Shown here: positions 15,926 through 25,103 of the stretch, one piece after another
Numbering within the stretch: the stretch's first letter is position 1
Layout of the letters: the number at the start of each line of letters is the position of its first letter
Source: Cryobacterium melibiosiphilum
GTDB lineage: Bacteria; Actinomycetota; Actinomycetes; Actinomycetales; Microbacteriaceae
Assembly: GCF_003602235.1 (NCBI RefSeq)
Contig: NZ_QZVS01000093.1
Coordinates: 1-64,000 of the forward strand
Direction of reading: 5' to 3'
DNA length: 64,000 bases
Notes under the pieces: generated by a model
The model's input: the letters and a program-made list of their open reading frames with translations, nothing else
Databases searched by the model: none
What the model was told of the DNA's origin: nothing
Position numbers and translations under genes: made by a program

Positions 15926-16808
15926 ACCGCTCGTGCCCGAGGACGCAGGACCTCCCAGTTCCTTAGCCCCAGGTTCCGCGGCCCCGAGCTCCGAGACTCC
16001 GTCCGTCCGGCGTTTCGACCGTGCACTCGCGACGCCGGCCCTCTCCCGGCCCGAGCGCACGCGGCTGTACTGGGAGGTCGGGATCGTGCTCGGGCTGTCG
16101 CTCGGGGCATCCGCTGTCTATTCGATCGTGTCGATCATTGCCCGGCTGACGGATGTCACGCCGCTCGCCGATCAGTCGGCCACCCTGAACGGGTCGCAAT
16201 CGCCGCGCGAGTGGCTCGACTTCACGTACCAGTTTCTGGGGATCGTCTTCGGGGTGTTCGCGGTTGCGCTCGTCTTGTTTCTGCTGTGGCGGCCGGGGCA
16301 GAGCGCGTTTCGGCGCATCGGCTTCGACTTCACCCGACCGGGTAAGGACGTGCTCGGCGGCGTCGGGCTGCTGCTGCTCATCGGCATTCCCGGGCTCGGG
16401 CTCTACCTGGCCGGGCGCGCGTTCGGTTTCACCGTGGCCGTGGTGCCCTCGCCGATCGACGCCTTCTGGTGGACGATCCCGATTCTCGTGCTCGCGGCAC
16501 TGCGGGCCGCTCTGCTCGAGGAGATCATCGTCGTGGGCTATCTGTTCACCCGGCTGCGCGAGCTCGGCTGGTCACGGTGGGCGATCATCCTCTCCTCGGC
16601 GACCCTGCGCGGCAGCTACCACCTGTACCAGGGCATCGGGCCGTTCTTCGGCAACGTGGTGATGGGGGTGGTGTTCGGCTGGTGTTACGAGCGCTGGGGG
16701 CGCACGATGCCGCTCGTCGTGACGCACTGGCTGCTCGACATTCTCTCGTTCGTCGGCTACCCCCTCGCGCTCGCCTGGTTTCCGGGGCTGCTCGCCCCCG
16801 CCTCCTAA
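15918..16808 (+). CDS. CPBP-family intramembrane protease-like membrane protein
   Basis: A 296-residue multi-spanning membrane protein. The GTG at 15918 overlaps the preceding stop; the frame stays open further upstream but only inside the DCC gene. After a Pro/Ser-rich tail come about seven or eight hydrophobic helices. CPBP motif 1 is present as Glu201-Glu202 (LLEEIIVVGYLFTRL), but the arginine usual in EExxxR is Val206. Motif 2 is SYHLYQG and a third His/Asp motif is HWLLD. This variant is, as I recall, common in an actinobacterial subgroup. Whether it is a protease is uncertain. Confidence 0.85.
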   Translation: MPEPLVPEDAGPPSSLAPGSAAPSSETPSVRRFDRALATPALSRPERTRLYWEVGIVLGLSLGASAVYSIVSIIARLTDVTPLADQSATLNGSQSPREWLDFTYQFLGIVFGVFAVALVLFLLWRPGQSAFRRIGFDFTRPGKDVLGGVGLLLLIGIPGLGLYLAGRAFGFTVAVVPSPIDAFWWTIPILVLAALRAALLEEIIVVGYLFTRLRELGWSRWAIILSSATLRGSYHLYQGIGPFFGNVVMGVVFGWCYERWGRTMPLVVTHWLLDILSFVGYPLALAWFPGLLAPAS

Positions 16809-16991
16809 GCCAGAGCAGCGAGACCGTCCGACCCTGTTCGCACTGAATCTTCTCGACCACGCTTCACCGAGGGAGTCCGTCTGCGACCGTGGCGCGTCCA
16901 AGCCGACGCTCACGGAGTGTTTCAGGCGACCCGTGACTGCTGGTGCGAACCCATCAGCGCGACGATGGCCCGGGGTAGGCCAAAGGACGTT

Positions 16992-17304
16992 CTCTGACAC
17001 CTCGCGCACGAAGTGTCAGAGGTGGCCCCATGCTGCTCGCGAAGCGTCAGAGATGCCCCCTTCGCGAGCGTTCATGGGGCGGTCTTCGCCACCTCGCGGG
17101 CCAGGATCGTGATGATGGGGCGGTCTTCGCCACCTCACGAATCAAAATCTGTGCCATGGGGCATTTGCGCACGAGTGGGCGCAAATGGCCCCATGGTGCT
17201 CACGAGTGGGCGCGAACTGCCCCTTGCCGCGCGTTCAAGGGGCCAGTTGCGCCCACTCGCGGCGACCGTCGGGCATCCATGGGGCGATTTGCGCCCACTC
17301 GCGG
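16992..17304. repeat. Cluster of modular inverted repeats between convergent genes
   Basis: About nine related units, some forward and some reverse, follow the layout CGAR, a roughly 12-base word, then GCCCCATG or GCCCCTTG. Words come in three families: GTGTCAGAGGTG-like (17013-17032, 17044-17062), GGTGGCGAAGACC-like (17073-17098 and 17115-17139, reverse) and TGGGCGCAAATG or TGGGCGCAACTG-like (17155-17170 reverse, 17173-17196, 17204-17226, 17236-17262 reverse, 17277-17304 reverse). Facing pairs form strong hairpins, for example 17204-17262. A separate perfect 9-bp inverted repeat CTCTGACAC / GTGTCAGAG spans 16992-17021. No coding frame of interest crosses the block, and 16809-16991 shows nothing notable. 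Confidence 0.8.
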
Positions 17305-17343
17305 CGCCACCCCGCCCCGCCGAGCGGCAGGGCGGTCGGAGAT

Positions 17344-20292
17344 CTACTCGAAGGCCTCCGGCGGCGGGCAGGAGCAGGCCAGGTTGCGGTCTCCGAAGGC
17401 GTTGTCGATGCGGCGCACCGGCGGCCAGTACTTGCCGCGCACGAGCGAGGCGAGCGGGTAGACCGCCGTCTCGCGGTCATACGGATGCTCCCACTCCCCC
17501 GCGATCACGGCCTGCGCCGTGTGCGGCGCATTGTGCAGCGGGTTGTCGTCGGCCGGCCAGGTGCCGGCGGCCACGGCATCCGCTTCGGCCTTGATGGCGA
17601 GCATGGCCTCGATGAAGCGGTCAATCTCGGCGAGGTCTTCGCTCTCGGTCGGTTCGACCATGAGGGTGCCGGCGACCGGAAAGCTCATCGTCGGCGAGTG
17701 GAACCCGTAGTCGATCAGGCGCTTGGCGACGTCGTCGACGGTGACCCCGGTCGCAGCGGTCAACGGCCGCAGGTCGAGGATGCACTCGTGCGCGACCAGC
17801 GAGTTCTCGCCCGAATAGAGCAGCGGGTAGGCGCCCTCGAGCCGGCGAGCGACGTAGTTCGCGGCCAGCACCGCGGCTCCGGTCGCGGCGCGCAGGCCGT
17901 CGGCGCCCATCATGCGCACGTAGGCCCAGGAGATGGGTAGGATGCTCGGGCTGCCGTACGGTGCGGCCGACACCGGGCCGCCGCCGTGCACCACGGTCGC
18001 GGTCGGCTCGTCGGGGGGCGTGAGCAGGTAGTGCTCGTCGCTCTGGGCGAGCGGATGCCCCGGCAGGAACGCCGCGAGGTGGGCCTTGGCCGCGACCGGT
18101 CCGACACCGGGGCCTCCACCGCCGTGCGGGATGCAGAACGTCTTGTGCAGGTTGAGGTGCGACACGTCGCCGCCGAAGTCGCCGTAGCGGGCGAAGCCGA
18201 GCAGGGCGTTGAGGTTGGCGCCGTCGACGTAGACCTGGCCGCCGGCGTCGTGCACCGCGCGGCAGATCGTGGCGACCTCGTGCTCGTAGACCCCGTGGGT
18301 CGAGGGGTAGGTGATCATGAGCGCGGCCAGGTCGGCGGTGTGCTCGACGATCTTGGCCGTCAGGTCGTCGAGGTCGACGTTGCCGAGCTCGTCGCAGGCG
18401 ACGACGACGACGCGCATGCCGGCGAGGGCAGCGGATGCCGCATTCGTCCCGTGTGCGCTCGACGGAATCAGGCACACGGTGCGGGCAGTGTCCCCGCGGG
18501 ACCGGTGGTACCCCGCAATCGCGAGCAGCCCGGCGAGTTCGCCCTGGCTGCCGGCGTTCGGCTGCAGGGACACGGAGTCGTAGCCGGTGACGTCGGTCAG
18601 CCACGTTTCGAGCTGGCGCACCAGGCCGAGGTAGCCCTCGACATCCGCTCGGGGCGCGAAGGGGTGGAGCCCGGCGAATTCGGGCCAGCTGACGGCCGCC
18701 ATCTCGCTCGCCGCGTTGAGCTTCATGGTGCAGCTGCCGAGCGGTATCATGCCGCGGTCCAGCGCGTAGTCGGCGTCGGCGAGGCGCTTCAGGTAGCGCA
18801 TCATGCTTGTCTCGGAGCGGTGCGTGTTGAAGACCGGGTGGGTGAGGAACTCGCTCGTGCGCGCGAGTTCGGCGGGAAGTCCCACGACCGCGGTGCCGAA
18901 GTCGACGTGTCCGAAGGCGTCGGATCCGCCGAAGGCCTGCACGACCCAGGACAGATCGGCGAGCGTCGTGGTCTCGTCGACCGAGAGGCCGAGGGTGTCG
19001 CCGTCGACCAGGCGCAGGTTCACGTCGTTTTCGGCGGCGCGGGCGAGGATCTCCTCGGCGCGGCCGGGCACCGACACGAGCAGGGTGTCGAAGAAGCTCG
19101 TCGAGAGTACCTCGGCACCGGCGGCGGTCAAGGCGGCGGCGAGCTGGCCGGCCTTCTCGTGCACCTGGCCGGCGATCTGGCGGAGCCCGTCGGGCCCGTG
19201 GTAGACGGCGTACATGCCGGCCATCACGGCGAGCAGCACCTGCGCGGTGCAGATGTTCGAGGTCGCCTTGTCGCGGCGGATGTGCTGCTCACGCACCTGC
19301 AGGGCGAGGCGGTAGGCGGGGTGGCCGGCGGCGTCGACGCTCACGCCGACGAGGCGGCCGGGCAGCTGGCGTTCGAGGCCGCCGCGCACGGCCATGTAGC
19401 CGGCGTGCGGTCCGCCGAAGCCCATCGGCACTCCGAAGCGCTGGCTGGTGCCCACGGCGACGTCGGCGCCGAGCTCGCCCGGCGAGGTGATGAGGGTGAG
19501 GGCGAGCAGGTCGGCGGCCACGACCGCGAGGGCCTTCTGTTCGTGTGCGAGGGCGATGACGGATGCCGGATTCCACACCCGTCCGCTCTTCGAGGGGTAC
19601 TGCACGAAGACACCGAAGTACTCGCCGAGGTCGGCGGCGGTGGTCTGCTCGTTCAGGTCGACGATCGCCAGCTCGATGCCGAGGGCGGCCGCGCGGTTCG
19701 CGAGCAGCGCGTGGGTCTGCGGAAAGGCATCCGCATCGACGATGAACCGGCGGGCGGCGACCTTGGAGGCGCGGCGGGCCAGCAGCATGCCCTCGACCAC
19801 GGCGGTGGACTCGTCGAGCATCGACGCGTTCGCAGTCGACAGTCCGGTGAGGTCGGCGATCATGGTTTGAAAGTTGATGAGGGCTTCGAGTCGGCCCTGG
19901 GAGATCTCGGGCTGGTACGGCGTGTACGCGGTGTACCAGCTCGGGTTCTCGAAGACGCCCCGCTGGATCACGGCGGGCGTGATGGTGTCGTAGTAGCCGA
20001 GGCCGATCATCGAGCGCTTGACGGTGTTCCACTCGGCCATCACGCGCAGTTCGGCGATGGCCTCCCGCTCGGTCGCGGCCGGCGGCAGGGTGCTGTCGCC
20101 GGCGGTGCGGAAGGAGTCGGCGTGGATGTTCGCGGGGATCGCGGCGTCGACGAGGGCGTCAAGCGAGTCGTAGCCGAGGGTGGCCAGCATGTGCTGCTGG
20201 GCGGCAGCATCCGTACCGATGTGGCGTTCGACGAAGGGAAGCGCGGCGGGCGCGGGGCTGGTGCGCACGGCCGGGGTGGTCGACGAGGTCAT
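17344..20292 (-). CDS. gcvP: Glycine dehydrogenase (decarboxylating), P-protein
   Basis: A 982-residue full-length single-chain P-protein. It decarboxylates glycine with PLP and passes the aminomethyl group to the lipoyl arm of GcvH. The N-terminal [15 protein letters not shown] region is typical, and the PLP lysine lies in the conserved [16 protein letters not shown] segment of the C-terminal half. The gene begins eight bases after gcvH and is last in gcvT-gcvH-gcvP. It converges on the CPBP gene across the repeat cluster at 16992-17304. Confidence 0.98.
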   Translation of the reverse strand: MTSSTTPAVRTSPAPAALPFVERHIGTDAAAQQHMLATLGYDSLDALVDAAIPANIHADSFRTAGDSTLPPAATEREAIAELRVMAEWNTVKRSMIGLGYYDTITPAVIQRGVFENPSWYTAYTPYQPEISQGRLEALINFQTMIADLTGLSTANASMLDESTAVVEGMLLARRASKVAARRFIVDADAFPQTHALLANRAAALGIELAIVDLNEQTTAADLGEYFGVFVQYPSKSGRVWNPASVIALAHEQKALAVVAADLLALTLITSPGELGADVAVGTSQRFGVPMGFGGPHAGYMAVRGGLERQLPGRLVGVSVDAAGHPAYRLALQVREQHIRRDKATSNICTAQVLLAVMAGMYAVYHGPDGLRQIAGQVHEKAGQLAAALTAAGAEVLSTSFFDTLLVSVPGRAEEILARAAENDVNLRLVDGDTLGLSVDETTTLADLSWVVQAFGGSDAFGHVDFGTAVVGLPAELARTSEFLTHPVFNTHRSETSMMRYLKRLADADYALDRGMIPLGSCTMKLNAASEMAAVSWPEFAGLHPFAPRADVEGYLGLVRQLETWLTDVTGYDSVSLQPNAGSQGELAGLLAIAGYHRSRGDTARTVCLIPSSAHGTNAASAALAGMRVVVVACDELGNVDLDDLTAKIVEHTADLAALMITYPSTHGVYEHEVATICRAVHDAGGQVYVDGANLNALLGFARYGDFGGDVSHLNLHKTFCIPHGGGGPGVGPVAAKAHLAAFLPGHPLAQSDEHYLLTPPDEPTATVVHGGGPVSAAPYGSPSILPISWAYVRMMGADGLRAATGAAVLAANYVARRLEGAYPLLYSGENSLVAHECILDLRPLTAATGVTVDDVAKRLIDYGFHSPTMSFPVAGTLMVEPTESEDLAEIDRFIEAMLAIKAEADAVAAGTWPADDNPLHNAPHTAQAVIAGEWEHPYDRETAVYPLASLVRGKYWPPVRRIDNAFGDRNLACSCPPPEAFE

Positions 20293-20300
20293 ATCGGCGA

Positions 20301-20672
20301 CTATTCGCCGGTGAGGGCGGTGTACTCGGCGAAGCTGAGCAGCGCCGGCAGCTCGGTGAATTCGACCTTGATCAGCCAGCCCTCACCGAAGGGGTCGCTG
20401 TTGACGAGTTCGGGGCTGTCGACGACGGCCGCGTTGGTGGCGGTGACGGTTCCGTTGACGGGGGCGAAGAGCTCGCCGACCGATTTGGTGCTCTCGATCT
20501 CGCCGACGACGGTGCCGCTCGCGACGGCGCTGCCCACCTCGGGCAGTTCGACGAAGACGACGTCGCCGAGCTTCTCGGCGGCGTAGGCGGTGATGCCGAC
20601 GGTCGCGATGGTGCCGTCGACCAGCACCCACTCGTGCTCACTGGTGTACTGAAGTTCAGACGTGTCTGCCAT
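20301..20672 (-). CDS. gcvH: Glycine cleavage system H-protein
   Basis: A 123-residue lipoyl carrier. The start at 20672 ([15 protein letters not shown]) follows AGAGGAA and matches the family N-terminus; the longer in-frame extension overlaps gcvT and is not homologous. The lipoylation lysine is in [15 protein letters not shown], about residue 64. It shuttles the aminomethyl group between GcvP, GcvT and dihydrolipoyl dehydrogenase. It lies 52 bases after gcvT and 8 before gcvP. Confidence 0.98.
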   Translation of the reverse strand: MADTSELQYTSEHEWVLVDGTIATVGITAYAAEKLGDVVFVELPEVGSAVASGTVVGEIESTKSVGELFAPVNGTVTATNAAVVDSPELVNSDPFGEGWLIKVEFTELPALLSFAEYTALTGE

Positions 20673-20724
20673 GGGAATTCCTCTCAGGTGAACCGGTATG
20701 AAACTGTGAAAGCTGGTGGCGGTG

Positions 20725-21858
20725 CTATTTCTGGCGCTTGTAGAAGGGGAGCGACGTGACCGTCGCGGGAATGCGAGTGCCGCGCACGTCGACGTAGACC
20801 TCGGTGCCGAGGCGGGCGAGCGGCGCGGGCACGTAGGCCATTGCGATCGGGTAGCCGAGGGTCGGCGACAGGGCGCCACTCGTGATGATGCCCTCCGGCT
20901 CGGACGCGTCGAGGGTGCGGAAGATGCGGTAGTCGGCACGTCCCGCGCGCTTGCCGGTGCTGATCAGGCCGACCAGCACGGGAGCCTCGGCGCTCGGGCC
21001 CTCTTCGCTCGCGGCGCGGCCGATGAAATCGGTGTCCTTGGCGAGGTTCACGACGCGGCCGAGTCCGGCCTGCGCGGGAAAGGTGTTGCGGGTCAGTTCG
21101 TGACCGTAGAGCGGCATGCCCGCCTCGAGGCGCAGCGTGTCGCGGCTCGCGAGCCCGGCGGGAACCAGGCCGGCGTCGGTACCCGCGGCCAGCAGAGCGT
21201 CCCAGAGGGCGGCGGCGTTCTCGTTCGGAAGGTACAGTTCGAAGCCGTCCTCGCCGGTGTAGCCGGTGCGGGCGATGAACACCGGCACGCCGTCGAAACT
21301 GCCGGTCACGGCGCGGTAGTAGCCCAGGTCTTTCAGCTCAGCGGATGCCGCGAAACCGGCCGTCTGAGCCAGGATCGCGAGTGCGGCCGGCCCCTGCACG
21401 GCGATCAGGGCGGTGTCATCACTCTCGTCGACGACGGTCACGTCGAACCGGGCGGCCCGGGCCTGCAGGGCTTCGACGGCGGGAAACCGGTTGCCGGCGT
21501 TGGCGACCACGAGAAACTCGGCGTCGGCGGTGCGGTACACGACGACGTCGTCGATGATGCCGCCGTTTTCGGCCAGCAGCAGGCTGTACTTCGCCTGCAG
21601 CAGCGTGATCGCCGACAGTTTGCCGGCGAGCGCGTAGTCGAGGTAGGCGCCGGCATCCGGTCCGCTGACCCGGATCTCGGCCATGTGCGAGAGGTCGAAC
21701 AGGCCCGCCGTCGTGCGCACGGCGTGGTGCTCGGCGAGGTCACTCGAGTAGCGCACCGGCATCTGCCAGCCGGCGAAGTCGGTGAAACTCGCACCGGCGT
21801 CGATGTGCGCCTGGTGCAGGGGTGAGAAACGCTGGGCGGTGGTGTCCGTGTCGGTCAT
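20725..21858 (-). CDS. gcvT: Aminomethyltransferase, glycine cleavage T-protein
   Basis: A 377-residue tetrahydrofolate-dependent T-protein that releases ammonia and forms 5,10-methylene-THF. Family features are the N-terminal [24 protein letters not shown] and [12 protein letters not shown], and a C-terminal [10 protein letters not shown] and [13 protein letters not shown] region. It is the first gene of gcvTHP. The 127 bases upstream were checked for a glycine riboswitch and none was evident. The L-protein (lpd) is not in the window. Confidence 0.98.
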   Translation of the reverse strand: MTDTDTTAQRFSPLHQAHIDAGASFTDFAGWQMPVRYSSDLAEHHAVRTTAGLFDLSHMAEIRVSGPDAGAYLDYALAGKLSAITLLQAKYSLLLAENGGIIDDVVVYRTADAEFLVVANAGNRFPAVEALQARAARFDVTVVDESDDTALIAVQGPAALAILAQTAGFAASAELKDLGYYRAVTGSFDGVPVFIARTGYTGEDGFELYLPNENAAALWDALLAAGTDAGLVPAGLASRDTLRLEAGMPLYGHELTRNTFPAQAGLGRVVNLAKDTDFIGRAASEEGPSAEAPVLVGLISTGKRAGRADYRIFRTLDASEPEGIITSGALSPTLGYPIAMAYVPAPLARLGTEVYVDVRGTRIPATVTSLPFYKRQK

Positions 21859-21985
21859 CAGTTCTCCGGGTGTCGCCGGCCGGAGCCGTGGGTCAGCGAG
21901 GGTCAGGTGAACCCCGTTGGTGCGACCAGCCTAACGCGTGCGTATTGCGCCGGAGTCCCGTTCATCGCAGGAGCTGCGTCGCGGG

Positions 21986-22621
21986 TTATTCGGGCCCGCC
22001 CGGCGCCTGGTCGGGCCAGGATTCGCCGAGCGTGTTGGTGGCCATCGTCGCCAGCTCGAGCACCGCGGTCAACAACGCTTCCATCGTCTCCGAGCGCAGC
22101 AGGGTGATCTGGTCGAGCGGCCCGAGCGGGGCTACGGCGGCGAGCTGCCACGCCGCCGCGACCGGGTCCTGGGACAGCTCCACCTCGGGCGACCATTCCT
22201 GGTCGGTGAACTCGCTCGCGAGTGCCAGTCCGCGGCGAACGCTGGCCTCAGCCCGTTCCCGCAGCGGCAGCAGCGAGTCGTCCCAGTCGAGGTCGGCGAG
22301 TTGCCGCACGACGGCCTGCGGATGCGGGTCCTCGGGCATCCACTCGACCACCTCGATGCGCCGTTCGCCCTGGGCGATCACCCCGAGGTAGCCCTCGGGG
22401 GCGGAGACCTGCGTGACCCGGGCCACGGTGCCCACCCCGAAGCGGTGTTCGCCGCCGCCGACCTCCTGCCCGCGCTCGATCAGGACCACGCCGAATTCCG
22501 GCGAGTCGGCATCGAGCACCTTGGCGAGCATCACGAGGTAGCGCTCCTCGAACACCCGCAACTGCAGGGGCATGTACGGGAAGAGCACGGTTCCGAGCGG
22601 GAACATCGGCAGGGTCGTCAT
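21986..22621 (-). CDS. LON peptidase substrate-binding-domain protein
   Basis: A 211-residue stand-alone LON N-terminal domain (PUA-like fold), beginning MTTLPMFPLGTVLFPYMPLQLRVFEERY, the canonical start of that domain. No AAA or protease domain follows. Such proteins are widespread in Actinobacteria and of uncertain role, possibly protein quality control. The ATG at 22621 is chosen because family similarity starts there; the ribosome binding site is weak, and an extension to 22690 is possible but unlikely. Confidence 0.88.
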   Translation of the reverse strand: MTTLPMFPLGTVLFPYMPLQLRVFEERYLVMLAKVLDADSPEFGVVLIERGQEVGGGEHRFGVGTVARVTQVSAPEGYLGVIAQGERRIEVVEWMPEDPHPQAVVRQLADLDWDDSLLPLRERAEASVRRGLALASEFTDQEWSPEVELSQDPVAAAWQLAAVAPLGPLDQITLLRSETMEALLTAVLELATMATNTLGESWPDQAPGGPE

Positions 22622-22717
22622 GTTCCCAGCGTTCCACGCCGCGGCCCTGCGGCCAAGACCCCCGTCGCGTAGCCTAGAAGTCTCGCGCACACCCGCCCGC
22701 CACGAAAGGCTTCACTC

Positions 22718-23065
22718 TTGGATATCACCCTGCTTCGGCAGTTCATCGCCGCGGCCGAGGAACCCGACTTCGTGCGCGCCGCGACCCTGCTCGGCGTCAC
22801 CCGCCAGAAGCTCAGCGCCTCAATCCGCACCCTCGAAAAGCAGGTCGGCTTTCCCCTTTTCGACCGGGACGCCCCCGCCACCACCCTCACCGAGGCGGGC
22901 ACTGCCCTATTGAAGGATGCCCGCCTCGAGCTGGCAGCATCCGTCGCCCTCGCCAAACGCACCGCCCCGAACACCGGTGGCAAGGCGAAGGCCTCGAAGG
23001 GTCAGGGCCGCGCGCCCGCCGTGAAGGGCCAGCCGCGCCCCGGCAAGAAGCGCCAGTCCCGCTAG
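22718..23065 (+). CDS. LysR-type DNA-binding domain protein without effector domain
   Basis: A 115-residue protein starting at TTG 22718, with GAAAGG upstream. Residues 1-60 are a LysR winged helix-turn-helix (DITLLRQFIAAAEEPDFVRA, then SASIRTLEKQVGFPLFDRD). The roughly 200-residue LysR substrate-binding domain is missing; instead there is a lysine/arginine/glycine-rich tail. The frame is intact and stops normally, so this looks like a real short protein rather than a frameshifted one. It may be a simple DNA-binding or nucleoid-associated factor. It diverges from the LON-domain gene and precedes an ABC ATPase gene by about 100 bases. Confidence 0.8.
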   Translation: MDITLLRQFIAAAEEPDFVRAATLLGVTRQKLSASIRTLEKQVGFPLFDRDAPATTLTEAGTALLKDARLELAASVALAKRTAPNTGGKAKASKGQGRAPAVKGQPRPGKKRQSR

Positions 23066-23161
23066 TTTTCGCGGGACACCCGCGGGCCGGCAAGGTTTCA
23101 GGCAGGTAACAGCTGTGCAGAAAACACCTGTGCGGTGTCGGCCGTGGGGCAGGATGGACAG

Positions 23162-24826
23162 ATGGACTCATCATCGGTGCCCCTGCTGCGTGTGCGTGAC
23201 CTCGCCGTCTCCTTCAAGACGACCGGCGGCGACGTGGATGCCGTGCGGGGCGTGTCCTTCGACATCCCGCAGGGTGAGACCCTCGCCATTGTCGGCGAGT
23301 CCGGCTCGGGCAAGTCCACGACCGCCATGGCGATCATCGGCCTGCTGCCCGCCAACGGGCGCATCACCGGCGGCAGCATCGAGTTCAACGGGCGAGAACT
23401 GGTCGGGCTGCCCGAATCCGAGATGCGCGGCATCCGCGGCGCATCGATCGGTCTCGTGCCGCAGGACCCGATGTCGAACCTCAACCCGGTGTCCCGCATC
23501 GGCACCCAGGTCGCCGAAACCCTGCTCGCGCACGGCAAAGCGACCCGCAAGAACGTCGCCGCGAAGGTCATCGAAGCCCTCACCGCGGCCGGCCTGCCGA
23601 ACGCCGCCGAACGCGCGCGCCAATACCCCCACGAATTCTCCGGCGGCATGCGCCAGCGGGCCCTGATCGCGATCGCCCTCGCCTGCTCCCCGAAGCTGCT
23701 CATCGCCGACGAACCGACGAGCGCGCTCGACGTGACCGTGCAGCGCACGATCCTCGACCAGATCGACCGGATGACCGACGAACTGCACTCGGGCGTGCTC
23801 CTGATCACCCACGACCTCGGCCTCGCCGCCGAACGGGCCTCCCAACTCGTCGTCATGCACCGCGGTCTCGTCGTGGAGACCGGCCCCGCCGCCGCACTGC
23901 TGGCGACACCGAAGCACGACTACACGAAGGCGCTCGTGAACGCCGCCCCGAGCGTCGCCGCGATTCGCGCGCGGTCAATTCCGGCCCGGCCCGTGATCCA
24001 CCTCGCCGACCGGCCCGATGTCGCCGCACCGGCCGCACCGGCCGACAACATCGTCGAGGTGCGCGGACTCACCAAGCACTACCCGGTGCGCGGCCAGAAG
24101 ACGCCGTTCGTCGCCGTCGACAATGTCTCCTTCGACATCCCGCGCGGGCAGACGGTCGCGATCGTCGGCGAGAGCGGTTCAGGCAAGACCACGACCGCCC
24201 GCATGATGCTGCGGGTCTTCGATCCCACCTCGGGCTCGATCAACTTCAACGGCCGCGACGTCGCGAAGCTCGACAAAAAGCAGCTGCGCGACTTTCGCGA
24301 GCGCGTGCAGCCGATCTTCCAGGACCCGTACTCCTCGCTGAACCCGTCGTTCACGATCGGACGCATCATCGAGGAACCGCTCGTCGCCTACAAGCGCGGC
24401 TCGCAGACCGAACGCCGCACCCGGGTGCGGGCGCTGCTCGACCAGGTCGCGCTGCCGACGACCATGCTGCGCCGCTACCCGAGCGAGCTCAGCGGCGGCC
24501 AGCGCCAACGCGTCGCCATCGCGCGCGCGCTCGCGCTGAACCCCGACCTGATCATCTGCGACGAGCCCGTCTCGGCGCTCGACGTGCTCGTGCAGGCGCA
24601 GATCCTCGACCTGCTCACCGAGCTGCAGGACCGCCTCGGCCTCAGCTACCTCTTCATCTCCCACGACCTCGCGGTCGTGCGGCTGATCAGCGACCGCGTC
24701 TGCGTGATGCAGAACGGTGCCATCGTCGAGTCGGCGCCGTCGGAGCAGCTCTTCAGCAACCCCGAGCACCCGTACACCCGACAGCTTCTCGCCTCGATCC
24801 CCGGCAACGAGCTGCAGATCGCCTAG
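23162..24826 (+). CDS. Fused double ATPase of peptide-type ABC importer
   Basis: A 554-residue DppD-DppF-type tandem ATPase starting at MDSSSVPLLRVRDLAVSF, where family similarity begins; a GTG nine codons upstream is an alternative. The first half has GESGSGKST, FSGGMRQR and DEPTSALDVT, and the second GESGSGKTT, LSGGQRQR and DEPVSALDVL. It faces the operon at 25104-28811, which encodes two permeases and a binding protein but no ATPase, so it most likely energises that importer from a separate transcript. Confidence 0.92.
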   Translation: MDSSSVPLLRVRDLAVSFKTTGGDVDAVRGVSFDIPQGETLAIVGESGSGKSTTAMAIIGLLPANGRITGGSIEFNGRELVGLPESEMRGIRGASIGLVPQDPMSNLNPVSRIGTQVAETLLAHGKATRKNVAAKVIEALTAAGLPNAAERARQYPHEFSGGMRQRALIAIALACSPKLLIADEPTSALDVTVQRTILDQIDRMTDELHSGVLLITHDLGLAAERASQLVVMHRGLVVETGPAAALLATPKHDYTKALVNAAPSVAAIRARSIPARPVIHLADRPDVAAPAAPADNIVEVRGLTKHYPVRGQKTPFVAVDNVSFDIPRGQTVAIVGESGSGKTTTARMMLRVFDPTSGSINFNGRDVAKLDKKQLRDFRERVQPIFQDPYSSLNPSFTIGRIIEEPLVAYKRGSQTERRTRVRALLDQVALPTTMLRRYPSELSGGQRQRVAIARALALNPDLIICDEPVSALDVLVQAQILDLLTELQDRLGLSYLFISHDLAVVRLISDRVCVMQNGAIVESAPSEQLFSNPEHPYTRQLLASIPGNELQIA

Positions 24827-25010
24827 GTTACCCCGCCCGCCGCGGCGCTGAGCCATCGGCGCGCCCAGGGCGGGTGCGCGCTACGGTAACGGCCGCAGCG
24901 GCCACCCGTTCCGGGCGCGGTCACGACGTGCGTCGCCGCCACGCACGCACCGGTAGCGGATGCCGAGGGGCCGACCCGGCGCATCCGTCGCCGTTGCCCG
25001 TGCCCGCGTA

Positions 25011-25089
25011 CCGTTCGACGGTGTTTGACGCCGAACAGCCCGGTTTCGGCCCGAAACGGGCCTCAACCGGGCTGACCACCGTCGAACGG
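25011..25089. terminator. Triple-nested inverted repeat, probable two-way terminator
   Basis: Three perfect inverted repeats are nested: CCGTTCGACGGTG (25011-25023) with CACCGTCGAACGG (25077-25089); AGCCCGGTT (25037-25045) with AACCGGGCT (25065-25073); and GGCCCG AAA CGGGCC (25048-25062). Together they can fold into one long branched hairpin between the convergent ATPase gene and dppC-like gene. No T-run is visible, so the terminator role is inferred from position. Confidence 0.65.
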
Positions 25090-25103
25090 GACAGCGACGG
25101 ACC

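Noticed and set aside
16992-17304. CRISPR array
   Set aside because: Units occur in both orientations, lack regular spacing and have no unique spacers of uniform length; no cas gene is present.
17986-20586. An 866-codon plus-strand frame opposite gcvP and gcvH
   Set aside because: It is a mirror frame of the glycine cleavage genes with Gly/Val/Glu/His-rich composition and no domains.
21859-21985. Possible glycine riboswitch ahead of gcvT
   Set aside because: I looked for the conserved aptamer core segments in the 127 bases upstream and did not find them; a covariance-model search for the glycine riboswitch would settle it.
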